From the NCBI GenBank assembly GCA_934339365.1, contig CAKRHW010000007.1, positions 1-64,000 of the forward strand: a DNA stretch of 64,000 bases. Reading direction: 5' to 3'. Within the stretch, counting starts at the first letter, position 1. Each line of letters opens with the position of its first letter. The notes under the pieces are model-generated. The model ran no database searches, was not told the DNA's origin, and worked only from the letters and a program-made list of their open reading frames with translations. Made by a program: the position numbers and the translations under genes. Source of the DNA: an uncultured Lachnospiraceae bacterium. Lineage in GTDB: Bacteria; Bacillota; Clostridia; Lachnospirales; Lachnospiraceae. Positions 55,861 through 64,000 of this stretch are shown one piece after another.

Positions 55861-56037
55861 TTATCTTCCTCTCAAGTATAAACTTGTTTTCAGCACAAAA
55901 AGCAGAAATGCCAGTGCCGTTGCATATGTCTCTCCTGTCAATGCCAGAAACAGTACCGTTACTACGCTTAACAAATTGGAGAATATAATTATCATCTTGT
56001 ATCCCTTTTCAATTTTTAACTTCGTAAATTTGCCCAT
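55861..56037 (-). CDS. Possible small membrane protein (58 residues)
   Basis: Opens with a basic stretch (MGKFTKLKIEKGYK) and continues with two short hydrophobic segments (IIIFSNLLSVVTVLFLAL and ATALAFLLFVL). A weak GGA lies 9 bases upstream of the ATG; an internal ATG after AAGGG would give 44 residues. No homologue is recognised. It lies between the flavodoxin remnant and tetR; coding is plausible but unproven. Confidence 0.4.
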   Translation of the reverse strand: MGKFTKLKIEKGYKMIIIFSNLLSVVTVLFLALTGETYATALAFLLFVLKTSLYLRGR

Positions 56038-56102
56038 CCCATCATTTCCAGAATCAACTGTTCCATATCAACGATTAGTGATATAAAAAAGTTTTATATA
56101 CA

Positions 56103-56137
56103 ATAATGAGGCCGTATTCCACGACCTCATTATTTTC
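56103..56137. terminator. Stem-loop, possible terminator
   Basis: A perfect 9-bp stem (ATAATGAGG / CCTCATTAT) with a 13-base loop, just past the flavodoxin remnant. Only a short T-run (TTTT) follows on the plus strand and none on the minus strand, so function is uncertain. Confidence 0.5.
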
Positions 56138-56142
56138 CTTAT

Positions 56143-56398
56143 CTAAGCATTAATACTGTCTATCCACTGATCAATTTCTTTTTTACTTGTTCTAAGAGTT
56201 GCCTCGTCAAACCGAATATTCATTCCTGGTTTTACTTCTGCTCCTACACATATCTTGATTTACAACATCATTATAACTGCCTCTGTAAGGCTCTGCTGTA
56301 TCAATCTGCAACAAATCTCCTCCGATTTTTTCATGAATCATTTCTGCTATCTTTTTTGTATTTCCACCATAAGAATAAAATACTATAATTGGTTTCAT
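56143..56398 (-). pseudogene. Flavodoxin pseudogene with central deletion and frameshift
   Basis: The N-terminus is a normal flavodoxin (MKPIIVFYSYGGNTKKIAE, through YNDVVNQ) after GGAGGG. The C-terminus is in another frame (VKPGMNIRFDEATLRTSKK to the stop). About 80 residues between them are missing, so the gene cannot make a full protein. Confidence 0.8.
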
Positions 56399-56571
56399 GT
56401 ATACCCTCCAATTCTTTTCTCGTATTACATTTTTATCAGTTACACAGTTATGATACATGTTTAACCTTACTTTAAGTCAAGTCCTTTTACCGACCAAATT
56501 ATTAAATATAAAAATTTCAAAAGTTTATTCTATTTATCGATAAAATGTGATAAACTATTAGCAGTTTCTGG

Positions 56572-56605
56572 ACGAATAGCAGTTATTTTGATAACCACTA
56601 TCCGT
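56572..56605. repeat. Inverted repeat upstream of the MerR gene
   Basis: Two 15-bp arms (starting ACGAATAGCAGTTAT) around a 4-base spacer, matching at 12 of 15 positions. MerR regulators bind such dyads between promoter boxes, but no clear promoter is visible here. Confidence 0.45.
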
Positions 56606-56635
56606 TCAGATTAAGTTTATCAGGGAGGTATTTTC

Positions 56636-57088
56636 ATGTTTTATACAGTTGGTGAAATGTCAAAGATTTTAGACATACCAAGTTCGACTCTTCGCTACTA
56701 CGATAAAATGGGACTTTTGCCTTTTGTAGAACGTTCCCCCGGTGGAATCCGTCTTTTTCAGGAAAAAGATTATGAATGGCTTCAGGTAATTGAATGTCTG
56801 AAAAAAGCAGGAATGTCTTTGAAAAATATTCGGGAATATATCACACTTGCCATGCAGGGCGATGAAACAATTGAACAACGCTTAGCATTATTTCAAAATC
56901 AGCGCCGGGTTTTAGAACAGCAGATGGAACAGATGCAACATACCTTAGATGTCTTAAATTATAAATGCTGGTTTTATGAGACAGCAAAAAAAGCCGGCAC
57001 TGTAAAAGTTCCCTCTTCTATGGATATTACAGAGATTCCAGAACAGTTTCAGGAAACCAAAAAAAATTTAAATCTACATACGATTTAA
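56636..57088 (+). CDS. MerR-family transcriptional regulator
   Basis: A 150-residue protein with a winged helix-turn-helix at residues 3-40 (TVGEMSKILDIPSSTLRYYDKMGLL) and a C-terminal coiled coil (about 80-120). There is no cysteine cluster typical of metal sensors; it looks like the BltR/multidrug or aldehyde-type subgroup. ATG start after GGGAGG. It precedes a cupin gene by 87 bases. Confidence 0.9.
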   Translation: MFYTVGEMSKILDIPSSTLRYYDKMGLLPFVERSPGGIRLFQEKDYEWLQVIECLKKAGMSLKNIREYITLAMQGDETIEQRLALFQNQRRVLEQQMEQMQHTLDVLNYKCWFYETAKKAGTVKVPSSMDITEIPEQFQETKKNLNLHTI

Positions 57089-57174
57089 CAAGTTGTGCTA
57101 TACTAGAAATACAGCACTTAATAATTCACATGGCGTTTTTCGTGCCAGTAACATTTTTTACAAGGAGGTTTTTT

Positions 57175-57510
57175 ATGTCATTTATTAAAAACATTACACC
57201 CGAGGAAGTTTTAACTCTTGCAGATGAGGTTCAGACACAGGCAGGACAAATTGTCAGCAAAACTTTAGCACAAAACGGTCATGTCAGCATTACATTATTT
57301 GCATTTTCAAAGGGTGAAGAAATCGGAACGCATGATTCGAATGGAGATGCCATGGTTCTCGTTCTCGATGGAACCGGTCAGTTTACCATTGACGGAACAG
57401 ATTATATTTTAAATGCAGGGGAATCAATTGTAATGCCTGCCAAAAAGCCACATGCCGTATATGCAAAAGAAGATTTCAAAATGCTTCTTACTGTCGTATT
57501 TCCAGAATAA
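57175..57510 (+). CDS. Cupin-domain protein
   Basis: A 111-residue single-cupin beta barrel. Motif 1 (IGTHDSNGDAMVLVLDG, near residue 45) and motif 2 (GESIVMPAKKPHAVYA, near 83) are present. The first motif has His, Glu-like positions partly altered, so metal binding is uncertain. ATG start after AAGGAGG. Possibly regulated with the upstream MerR gene. Confidence 0.88.
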   Translation: MSFIKNITPEEVLTLADEVQTQAGQIVSKTLAQNGHVSITLFAFSKGEEIGTHDSNGDAMVLVLDGTGQFTIDGTDYILNAGESIVMPAKKPHAVYAKEDFKMLLTVVFPE

Positions 57511-57540
57511 TATTCTAATAAAATAAAGAAGGCTTTACAA

Positions 57541-58329
57541 ATGAAACGTTATTATTTATCACATTACTTTAATTTTAAAAATGCCGGTATCTTTATGCTT
57601 GTATCTCTTTTGAGACTTTTTCTTGTATTGACCATTGTCTTACTTGCCGCCAAATTAAAGATGCATTTTAACATTCGGAATAATGATTATTCCCATGCAG
57701 CAATCAAACGAATCAATCGTTCGCATAAAAGAAAAGAACTCTCTATTGTAGAAGGTTTTTACGAAATGGTATTTTCAAGTACTTCCGTTCTTTTATTTTT
57801 ATCTTTGTATTATATCATTGATGAACGGATTCCTGAGGCAGCTTATTTTTGGAACAAATACCAGGATTTTATCCTGTTACTTTTTATTATTTTCTCTGTC
57901 TTTTTTACTGGAATCTTAGATCATGTATTTGTTAAACTCGATGAACTCAGTCCGGAACAGAAATCATCTATCCGACTGGTTTCTTCTTTCTACATTATTT
58001 TAATATTGTTTTACATTAAATTTATATACGATGATTCGAATTATGATTCTTTGATTATTTATTTTATTACACTCGCAATTGGACGATTTTTATATTTCGA
58101 TTTTACATTAGAAGACTTTTTCAGTACCATTATGGGTGCAATCAGAAATCTTCCATTTTTACTGCTTATGGGAACATATTCTGCTTTTGTATGCTGGTTT
58201 GGCTTTCATGTGGACTTTCTCCTTACTTCGAACGGAGTCATTTTAAGCACATTACTTGCACATATCTTTATGGATATTTCCATCTTTATTTTAGCAAAAA
58301 CCCGTATTTTAAAATTAATCGTGAAATAA
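57541..58329 (+). CDS. Membrane protein of unknown function
   Basis: A 262-residue protein with about seven hydrophobic segments (among them residues 17-38, 83-98, 105-123, 148-165, 172-188, 205-225 and 232-254). No family is recognised. It lies 30 bases after the cupin gene and probably shares its transcript. A strong terminator follows. Confidence 0.7.
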   Translation: MKRYYLSHYFNFKNAGIFMLVSLLRLFLVLTIVLLAAKLKMHFNIRNNDYSHAAIKRINRSHKRKELSIVEGFYEMVFSSTSVLLFLSLYYIIDERIPEAAYFWNKYQDFILLLFIIFSVFFTGILDHVFVKLDELSPEQKSSIRLVSSFYIILILFYIKFIYDDSNYDSLIIYFITLAIGRFLYFDFTLEDFFSTIMGAIRNLPFLLLMGTYSAFVCWFGFHVDFLLTSNGVILSTLLAHIFMDISIFILAKTRILKLIVK

Positions 58330-58370
58330 AAAACATCCGGTCAGAAAAATTTTTGACCGGATGTTTTTTA
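58329..58370. terminator. Bidirectional intrinsic terminator
   Basis: A perfect 13-bp stem (AAACATCCGGTCA / TGACCGGATGTTT) with a 10-base loop and T-runs on both strands, between convergent transcripts. Confidence 0.92.
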
Positions 58371-58688
58371 AATTCGTATCAATAACATATAACAAACTGT
58401 TCCAAGTAAAATACTAAGCAGCGTATTATGCTTCCATTTGTAAGTGACAAACACAACGAATACGGCGATCAACTGAAAGATACCATCTGTCCAAAAAGCC
58501 GTATTTACACTTTTTAAACAATATACAATTAAAATTGCCATAATAGCAGAAGGTAAAATATCTCCCAATTTCCGCATTTTTTCCGGTATATTTCTCTCAC
58601 CACGAAAAATAACAAATGGCAATGCACGAAGTCCAAATGTAATTCCTGCCGATATCAAAATCGCAATTAAAATCATTTTCACATTCAT
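58368..58688 (-). CDS. azlD: AzlD family branched-chain amino acid transporter subunit
   Basis: A 106-residue protein with four hydrophobic segments. The TFGLRALPFVIF motif at residues 17-28 is typical of AzlD. With AzlC it forms a branched-chain amino acid exporter. The start overlaps azlC by 4 bases (ATGA). Confidence 0.92.
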   Translation of the reverse strand: MNVKMILIAILISAGITFGLRALPFVIFRGERNIPEKMRKLGDILPSAIMAILIVYCLKSVNTAFWTDGIFQLIAVFVVFVTYKWKHNTLLSILLGTVCYMLLIRI

Positions 58689-59398
58689 TTATGAGTTCCC
58701 TTTCGAATTATTTTCTTCTGTATCTCTCCATTCGTATCCAATAATAGGATTCCAGAAGTAAGTAATAATGCGGGAAGCATAAATGCCGTCTGTCCAAATA
58801 TACACAAAGAAATGATTCCCATGATAAGACCTGTCACTGCCGGAAAATGATTCTTGCTTTTTTCCCACTGATCAATAAAAATAGTAACAAACAATGCTGT
58901 CATACAAAAATCAATTCCTTTTAAATCAAACGGAATCAACTGTCCGGCCACTCCACCTATCACTGCTCCGGCCATCCAGTAACAACGACTCAGAAAAGCA
59001 ACCCAGAACATGACATCGTTCTTTTGTTCTTCCCCTTCTAATGTACAGTTTACTGCATATGTTTCATCTGTCATGGTATGAATCATATATAGCTTTTTTC
59101 TTCCCATTTTTCGAAAATCTGACAAGAAAGACAGACTATAAAAAACCTGTCTGCTATTCATCAGTAATGCCGTCACTGCAATAGTCACCCTGGAGGCACC
59201 ACTGCTTAAAAAGGTAATGAGCACAAACTGAAATGCTCCGGTATAAATAGTCAGACTCGCAAAAAGCGAGTAATACCAGTGTAATCTGGCATTCTCCATC
59301 ATGATTCCATATACCATACTTACAAATAAATAACTACACATAATTGGAACTGATTTTATAAATGCCTCTTTCATAATTGCTTTTCTTTGTTGTTTCAT
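58685..59398 (-). CDS. azlC: AzlC family branched-chain amino acid transporter
   Basis: A protein of about 237 residues with seven or so membrane segments. Conserved motifs are VPIMCSYLFVSMVYG near the start and TDETYAVNC near residue 105. The start is the ATG 22 bases after the gpmA stop; an ATG 48 bases further upstream would lie inside gpmA. The pair azlCD makes the exporter. Confidence 0.92.
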   Translation of the reverse strand: MKQQRKAIMKEAFIKSVPIMCSYLFVSMVYGIMMENARLHWYYSLFASLTIYTGAFQFVLITFLSSGASRVTIAVTALLMNSRQVFYSLSFLSDFRKMGRKKLYMIHTMTDETYAVNCTLEGEEQKNDVMFWVAFLSRCYWMAGAVIGGVAGQLIPFDLKGIDFCMTALFVTIFIDQWEKSKNHFPAVTGLIMGIISLCIFGQTAFMLPALLLTSGILLLDTNGEIQKKIIRKGTHK

Positions 59399-59420
59399 AT
59401 GATATCTCTTCTCGTTTGTT

Positions 59421-60173
59421 TTATTTCTTTTTTCCCTGATTTGCAACCGCTTTCATCTTTGCTTCTACAGCTGCTGCATCTCCTAAATACTTCTGATCTA
59501 ATACTTTCATATTCTCATCTAAATGATATACAAGAGGTACTCCTGTCGGAAGATTTCTCTCTACAATTTCTTCTTTTGATAAATGTTCTAAATACATCAC
59601 TAATGCGCGGAGAGAATTACCATGTGCTGCAATTAACACACGTTTTCCTGCCAGTAACTGTGGTTTAATCTGTTCTTCAAAATATGGTACCACGCGGTCT
59701 ATGGTGCATTTCAAACTTTCTGCTAATGGCAGTTCTTCTGGATCTACCTCTCGATAGCAGACTTGTTTTGCAGGATTTCTCTCATCTGTACTTTCTAAAG
59801 CTGGTGGCAAAACATCAAACGATCTTCTCCAGATCTTTACCTGATCCTCTCCATATTTTTCTGCTGTCTCTGATTTATTCAGTCCCTGTAATGCACCGTA
59901 ATGACGTTCGTTCAATTTCCATGTTTTTATAACCGGAAGCCATTCACGAGCCATCTCTTCTAATGCAAAATTCAGTGTGTGAATGGCACGCTTCAAATAA
60001 GAAGTATAACAAACATCAAAATCATATCCATCCTCTTTTAATAATTTTCCTGCCTGTCTTGCTTCTTTCTTTCCATTCTCTGATAACTCTACGTCTGTCC
60101 ATCCGGTAAACAAATTCTCCTGGTTCCAGACACTTTCTCCATGACGTAATAATACTAATGTAAATTGACTCAT
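59421..60173 (-). CDS. gpmA: 2,3-bisphosphoglycerate-dependent phosphoglycerate mutase
   Basis: Interconverts 3- and 2-phosphoglycerate in glycolysis. The 250-residue enzyme has the catalytic histidine motif LLRHGESVWNQEN (near residue 10), RHYGALQGLNK (near 92) and the second histidine in IAAHGNSLRAL (near 185). Family length is normal. Confidence 0.96.
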   Translation of the reverse strand: MSQFTLVLLRHGESVWNQENLFTGWTDVELSENGKKEARQAGKLLKEDGYDFDVCYTSYLKRAIHTLNFALEEMAREWLPVIKTWKLNERHYGALQGLNKSETAEKYGEDQVKIWRRSFDVLPPALESTDERNPAKQVCYREVDPEELPLAESLKCTIDRVVPYFEEQIKPQLLAGKRVLIAAHGNSLRALVMYLEHLSKEEIVERNLPTGVPLVYHLDENMKVLDQKYLGDAAAVEAKMKAVANQGKKK

Positions 60174-60208
60174 AAATCTAATTTCCTCTCTGTAATATAC
60201 AATATTGT

Positions 60209-60237
60209 GTTAGTCTTAACTAACTACTGATAGTATA
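60209..60237 (-). promoter_or_regulatory. Possible gpmA promoter and palindrome
   Basis: An extended -10 (TGGTATACT, core at 60232-60237) with no clear -35 box. A perfect inverted repeat (GTTAGT / ACTAAC with a 4-base gap) lies just downstream, at the likely start of the transcript. Confidence 0.4.
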
Positions 60238-60320
60238 CCATAAAGAATCAGATTTTCTAGAGCTCTATTATTCATTTTCTCTCAATTAGAACATAGCAGT
60301 CTCCTGCTATCTGTCTCATT

Positions 60321-60935
60321 CTATGACAGATATTGTAACATTGCCTTAGCAAGTCTTGCATGATTCTTCTCATCTAAATGCTCTCTGTCTGTATCGCTTG
60401 CTTCTGCAACATCTGATGCCGCTAAAAAATCACACTGATGTTTTTTAGCGATTTTCTGATAAACATCCTTTAATCTTCTAGATGTCTGAACAGATTCTTC
60501 ATCAAATTCCGGATCAAATCCTTCTTCGCCAACTCCTTCTTTTAAACAGATTGGTGAAACTAATAAAATTCGTATCTTCTCATTTACATTCTTAATCTGC
60601 TCAATTAATTTCTCAATTCCTAATCCAATCACTTCTGCCGATGCCTTATAATATGATTTACAGTCATTGGTTCCTAACATTAAAATCACCTGGTCTACCG
60701 GCTGATGGCTCTCTAAAATAGTTGGAAGTAATTCACTCCCTCTTCTTCCATTGCGCAGGCGGTCCTGAAATACCGTAGTTCTTCCACACAATCCTTCTTC
60801 TATAATATAGTCACCTTTCTTCTCTAATTCTTTCTGTAAAATACCTGTCCAGCGGATATTCCTGTTAAAGCGGGCCTTCTGTCCCGGAACTAATCCATAT
60901 GTATTCGAATCTCCAAAGCATAAAATCTCACTCAT
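60321..60935 (-). CDS. SGNH/GDSL-family hydrolase
   Basis: A 204-residue esterase-type enzyme. Block I ILCFGDSNTYG holds Ser (residue 9), block III MLGTNDCK is near 87, and the C-terminal Asp-His pair is in DREHLDEKNHARL (near 185). These look like a carbohydrate or acyl esterase; the substrate is unknown. ATG start. The intergenic gaps on each side hold only small stem-loops. Confidence 0.9.
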   Translation of the reverse strand: MSEILCFGDSNTYGLVPGQKARFNRNIRWTGILQKELEKKGDYIIEEGLCGRTTVFQDRLRNGRRGSELLPTILESHQPVDQVILMLGTNDCKSYYKASAEVIGLGIEKLIEQIKNVNEKIRILLVSPICLKEGVGEEGFDPEFDEESVQTSRRLKDVYQKIAKKHQCDFLAASDVAEASDTDREHLDEKNHARLAKAMLQYLS

Positions 60936-61093
60936 ATCTTTTTCGTTCTATAATCAATAGAATGCTATTGTTTCAAGAACTACCTCCCTTCCTGTACTCT
61001 TGTTTATTCTTATTCCTACTATTTTACTAGGCTATGTATAGATTATAAGTACTTTCTATATTTTTGTCAAGTTTTTTTCTATTTCTTAGCCAT

Positions 61094-61141
61094 AAAAAAA
61101 GAAACAGCTGTTTCCCTCATAGGAAATCACTGTTTCTTTTT
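61094..61141 (-). terminator. Intrinsic terminator of the GGDEF-EAL gene
   Basis: Stem GAAACAG / CTGTTTC plus inner TTTCC / GGAAA, with a T-run on the minus strand (and also on the plus strand). Confidence 0.85.
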
Positions 61142-61157
61142 CTCTTATATATTATTT

Positions 61158-62813
61158 TTAATTTTCAATCCACGTCTTCTCAAATTCATCTTTGCTAATC
61201 GGTTTTCCATAATAAAATCCCTGAATATAATCTGGATTCAGTTTCTTGACTGCTTCTAATTGTTCTTCTGTCTCTACTCCTTCATAACAAACCTTCAAAT
61301 TCATACTGTGCGCTAATTCCGTCACATGTTTAATCAGGATATAATCATAATCGCTATTCAGAATATTCTGAATAAATAACCGATCAATCTTAATCACATC
61401 AAACATATTTTCTTTTACATAACGCAGATTCGAATAACCTGTTCCAAAATCATCAAGCGCTAATCGAAGGGAATGTTCCTTGAATCGTTTTAAAACATTT
61501 TGCGTAACCTGGCTTGTCTCAATCTCACCACTTTCCGTTAATTCAAATACTACATGTGCAGAATCAATCGTTTCCTGTTCCATACACTGCATAATATCAA
61601 ATACTACATTGCTTCTTTGCAACTGCACAAAAGAAAGATTAATATTCATCTGAAAATCCGGATACCTCTTCTGCCAGAGTACACACTGTCGCAGTGCAGT
61701 CTTCATAATCCAGCGTCCTAATGGAATGATTAAAGATGTCTCTTCTAGCATCGGAATAAAGTCTGCCGGAGACATAAAGCCATATTTGGCACTATTCCAT
61801 CGAATCAACGCCTCTGCTCCATGTATCTTAGAATCATTTACCTGAATGATAGGCTGATAATATAATTCAAAACCACAAAAATGATTCTCTATATCGATTC
61901 GCAAACATTCCTGTATATCTAATCGTCTGATATATTCATCATATTGCTTCTGATCATAGCTGAAAAATGTATTTTTCCCTTTTCTCTTTGCCTGATGAAG
62001 AGAAAAAGACATCCGGTCAATCACAACATCATAAGGAATGGACTTAGAATCTACTTTTGTCGCTCCCGCAGATATCGTATGGAACATTTTAAACCCATGT
62101 TCACTAATGGATTTTTCTAAACGAATCCGGATATACTGATAGATTTCTTTCGCATCCTCAATGGTTCCTCCGCATCGGTTCCAGATGACTATGGTATCCC
62201 CTTCCATACGATATAACAATTCATCTGACTTCACACATCTTTTTATGATTGATACCAGATTCACAAGAATAGTATCTCCGAATACATGCCCATATTTTTC
62301 ATTGATTTCTTTATAATTATCAATTCCAATCACCATCATGAACCCAGAAAATTCCTGTATCTTCGCATACTCTGAATAATCTTTTTGTAATATGTTCTCA
62401 TTATAAAGACCACTTACATTATCAATCTTATTCCGAACACCTAATTCTGCAATTCTCCCAAACAAAAATCGTGGTTTCCCGTCTTCGTCATTGATGACTT
62501 CTCCTCTGCAGCTAATCCAGACCGGCTGACCTTCTCTGCTCATCCAGCGGTATTCCATATTGTGTATCTTTTTTTTGCCTTCCTTCAGTTCTAAAAGATC
62601 CTCTAATACACGCTCGTAATCTTCTTCATACATAACCATACGAAATACATCATTTGCATGATAAAAATCTGCCTGATCTAGCCGAAAAACCTCTAATGCC
62701 CTTTGGGAAATCACATAGTGCTCTTTTTTAAAATCTAATATGAATATATATTCTTCTGTACAATGATCAAAAATCGTAAACAAATATTGTAACTGCTTGA
62801 ATTTTATGTGCAT
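61158..62813 (-). CDS. PAS-GGDEF-EAL protein, probable c-di-GMP phosphodiesterase
   Basis: A protein of about 551 residues. N-terminal PAS domain (about 15-120), then a degenerate GGDEF domain whose signature reads EGDTI, so diguanylate cyclase activity is unlikely. The C-terminal EAL domain (about 300-550) keeps EALIRW, ELTESGEIE and DDFGTGYSNL with the KIDRLFI motif, so it probably degrades cyclic di-GMP. The ATG after GAGG is preferred to a GTG nine bases upstream. Confidence 0.92.
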   Translation of the reverse strand: MHIKFKQLQYLFTIFDHCTEEYIFILDFKKEHYVISQRALEVFRLDQADFYHANDVFRMVMYEEDYERVLEDLLELKEGKKKIHNMEYRWMSREGQPVWISCRGEVINDEDGKPRFLFGRIAELGVRNKIDNVSGLYNENILQKDYSEYAKIQEFSGFMMVIGIDNYKEINEKYGHVFGDTILVNLVSIIKRCVKSDELLYRMEGDTIVIWNRCGGTIEDAKEIYQYIRIRLEKSISEHGFKMFHTISAGATKVDSKSIPYDVVIDRMSFSLHQAKRKGKNTFFSYDQKQYDEYIRRLDIQECLRIDIENHFCGFELYYQPIIQVNDSKIHGAEALIRWNSAKYGFMSPADFIPMLEETSLIIPLGRWIMKTALRQCVLWQKRYPDFQMNINLSFVQLQRSNVVFDIMQCMEQETIDSAHVVFELTESGEIETSQVTQNVLKRFKEHSLRLALDDFGTGYSNLRYVKENMFDVIKIDRLFIQNILNSDYDYILIKHVTELAHSMNLKVCYEGVETEEQLEAVKKLNPDYIQGFYYGKPISKDEFEKTWIEN

Positions 62814-63011
62814 TCCTGTCACCTCACCTATGAAATGTATCTACCGCATGAAAACTGGAATAACGAACTGATTCCTATCAGAATAAAATATAAATATAAG
62901 AAATTTAGAATATTGTCAGATTCTCACTGAATCTCTGAATAAATGATACTACGGCTGAACCGCTTGATTCTATTCTAGAATTGCTCTGCTATCATACAAT
63001 TCTTCTAAAGT

Positions 63012-63084
63012 CGGAGTTGCGGGATTTGAACCCACGGCCTCTACTTCCCGAAAGTAGCGCTATACCAAACTTAGCTAAACCCCG
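63012..63084 (-). tRNA. tRNA-Pro (anticodon CGG)
   Basis: A full cloverleaf: acceptor CGGGGTT / AACTCCG (one G-T pair), D-stem GCTA / TAGC, anticodon stem CTACT / AGTAG with loop TTCGGGA and anticodon CGG, and T-arm GTGGG-TTCAAAT-CCCGC. The discriminator is A and no CCA is encoded. Anticodon CGG reads the proline codon CCG. Confidence 0.96.
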
Positions 63085-63121
63085 AAAAATCGGATATAGA
63101 TCTGTATGAATCTATATCCGT
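63085..63121 (-). terminator. Strong hairpin immediately 5' of tRNA-Pro
   Basis: A perfect 11-bp stem (CGGATATAGAT / ATCTATATCCG) with an 8-base loop and, on the minus strand, ATTTTT directly before the first base of the tRNA. It may end the upstream binding-protein transcript, yet it sits between a promoter and the tRNA. Confidence 0.7.
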
Positions 63122-63137
63122 AATAATTCTTTGCCAT

Positions 63138-63166
63138 CTAATATGATTCGGTGTTCAAACATCCAA
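63138..63166 (-). promoter_or_regulatory. Possible tRNA-Pro promoter
   Basis: TTGGAT, 17-bp spacer, TATTAG on the minus strand, 54 bases upstream of the tRNA. Confidence 0.5.
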
Positions 63167-63210
63167 ATCTTAATTACATGAATTGTTCTGTGCCTTGCAC
63201 TCGCACAATC

Positions 63211-64000
63211 CTAATAAAATAATTCCATCATCTGTTCTCCACTACAATCTGAAGAAACAGCAAGAAAGGAACTTGATGCCACAACTGGGATAATAAACTG
63301 ATTCTCAATACAAAAATCCTCAACAGTATTATACACCTCTGCATAGTTTTTTGTAAAGATTTTTTGCGACACTTCTTCATATTTTTTTTGTAAATCTGAA
63401 TTCTCTTCTAATAGATTTTCTGCAAATTCAATCAATGACTGTTCTGTCGGCAAATCTAAGTAAAAATCACCCTGCTCTTTTTGTAATGTAATGCTATTAC
63501 TCTGTTCTTCTGTTGTTTCCTTACTTTCTTGTATCTTTACTTTAATTCCGGCATTTTCTAGTTCTTTTTTTATCTCTTTCGCATACGAAAGAGAATACTC
63601 ATCTGATGGACAGACCAGTTTTAATTGCTTTTGTTTTGATTCCTTCCAAAGTTCTTTTGCCTTTTTTTCATTTTGCGACGGAACGGATTGTTGACATCCA
63701 TAAATATTATCTGTACTAATAATTCCATAAGAAGTAAGGCCATTAGAAAATACGATATTTTTTTCTTCTAACGTCTTCCGGTCAATTGCATATGCAACGG
63801 CCTGTCTTACCTTCACATCTTTTCCTGCATCACTTTTTAAATTAAAACCAATGTATTGATATTCTTGTTTTCTAACCTGATAAACATCATAACCATTATT
63901 TTTCTTAATAGTATCTAAATCTTTTTTGCCATTCATATAGAACAAATCAACTGTATGATCCTTTAATTCTTCCTCAAGTTTATTTCTTGCCATTGTTCTG
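63211..64000 (-). CDS. Peptide ABC transporter substrate-binding protein, 3' part
   Basis: The reading frame continues past the window edge, so only the C-terminal 263 residues are seen. They fit the SBP_bac_5 (OppA/DppA) family: YIGFNLKSDAGKDVKVRQAVAYAIDR is the family hinge motif, described here by its ends YIGFN and AYAIDR. No transporter permease or ATPase gene follows on this side. An in-frame ATG at 63993 is probably internal. Confidence 0.85.
   Translation of the reverse strand, partial: RTMARNKLEEELKDHTVDLFYMNGKKDLDTIKKNNGYDVYQVRKQEYQYIGFNLKSDAGKDVKVRQAVAYAIDRKTLEEKNIVFSNGLTSYGIISTDNIYGCQQSVPSQNEKKAKELWKESKQKQLKLVCPSDEYSLSYAKEIKKELENAGIKVKIQESKETTEEQSNSITLQKEQGDFYLDLPTEQSLIEFAENLLEENSDLQKKYEEVSQKIFTKNYAEVYNTVEDFCIENQFIIPVVASSSFLAVSSDCSGEQMMELFY

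Noticed and set aside
55841..56086. An 81-codon plus-strand frame.
   Set aside because: It opposes the better minus-strand small membrane frame and lacks a ribosome binding site.
1..64000. CRISPR arrays and insertion sequences.
   Set aside because: No regularly spaced repeat array and no transposase frame was found by reading; short repeats found are operators or terminators.

Overview
The window looks like chromosome of a low-GC Gram-positive anaerobe, most likely a Lachnospiraceae-type Clostridium relative. The reasons are AT-rich DNA with strong GGAGG ribosome binding sites and near-consensus sigma-A promoters, a glmS ribozyme, a CIRCE element, HPr kinase, WhiA, RapZ, LrgAB and a cysteine-rich KTR protein. 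The genus is not determined from sequence alone.

Region 1 (1-28 kb) is a core housekeeping block, mostly on the minus strand. It holds lysS-greA, dusB-coaX-(small conserved protein)-birA, an nfeD/SPFH pair, a TrmH-family methyltransferase, ktrA-ktrB potassium uptake, dnaE, a rapZ-whiA-crh-like cluster, murB, hprK, uvrC and ftsH. The divergent plus-strand pair pyrG and a Nudix hydrolase follows, then a LacX-like aldose epimerase and glmS with its ribozyme leader. The HPr paralogue beside whiA has Glu at position 15 and keeps Ser46, so it looks like a Crh-type regulator rather than a phosphocarrier.

Region 2 (28.4-49.7 kb) is the standout: a 21-kb, ten-gene, single-strand DNA phosphorothioation and restriction operon. 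In transcription order it encodes a small XRE-like protein, SspD-like PP-loop/ferredoxin protein, SspB-like DUF4007 protein, SspC-like ATPase, SspA-like cysteine desulfurase, DptF-, DptG- and DptH-like restriction proteins, and then a second, diverged DUF4007-like/ATPase pair. The first half would put sulfur into the DNA backbone; the second half would act on unmodified DNA. Start and stop codons overlap or lie a few bases apart throughout. The promoter has a 17-bp palindrome exactly filling its -35/-10 spacer, with an identical copy 73 bp upstream and a diverged copy 41 bp downstream. This suggests tight repression.

Region 3 (49.8-64 kb) is accessory and patchy. It holds a divergent XRE regulator with lrgAB, an alpha/beta hydrolase, a CIRCE-controlled hsp20, flavodoxins, a GC-richer YoaP-like acetyltransferase, a TetR/KTR operon with its own operator, a MerR gene, a cupin, AzlCD, gpmA, an SGNH hydrolase, a PAS-GGDEF-EAL protein, tRNA-Pro(CGG) and the 3' part of a peptide-binding lipoprotein-type gene. 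Three gene remnants (GNAT, TfoX, flavodoxin) lie between 51.5 and 56.4 kb and mark this stretch as a zone of insertion and decay.
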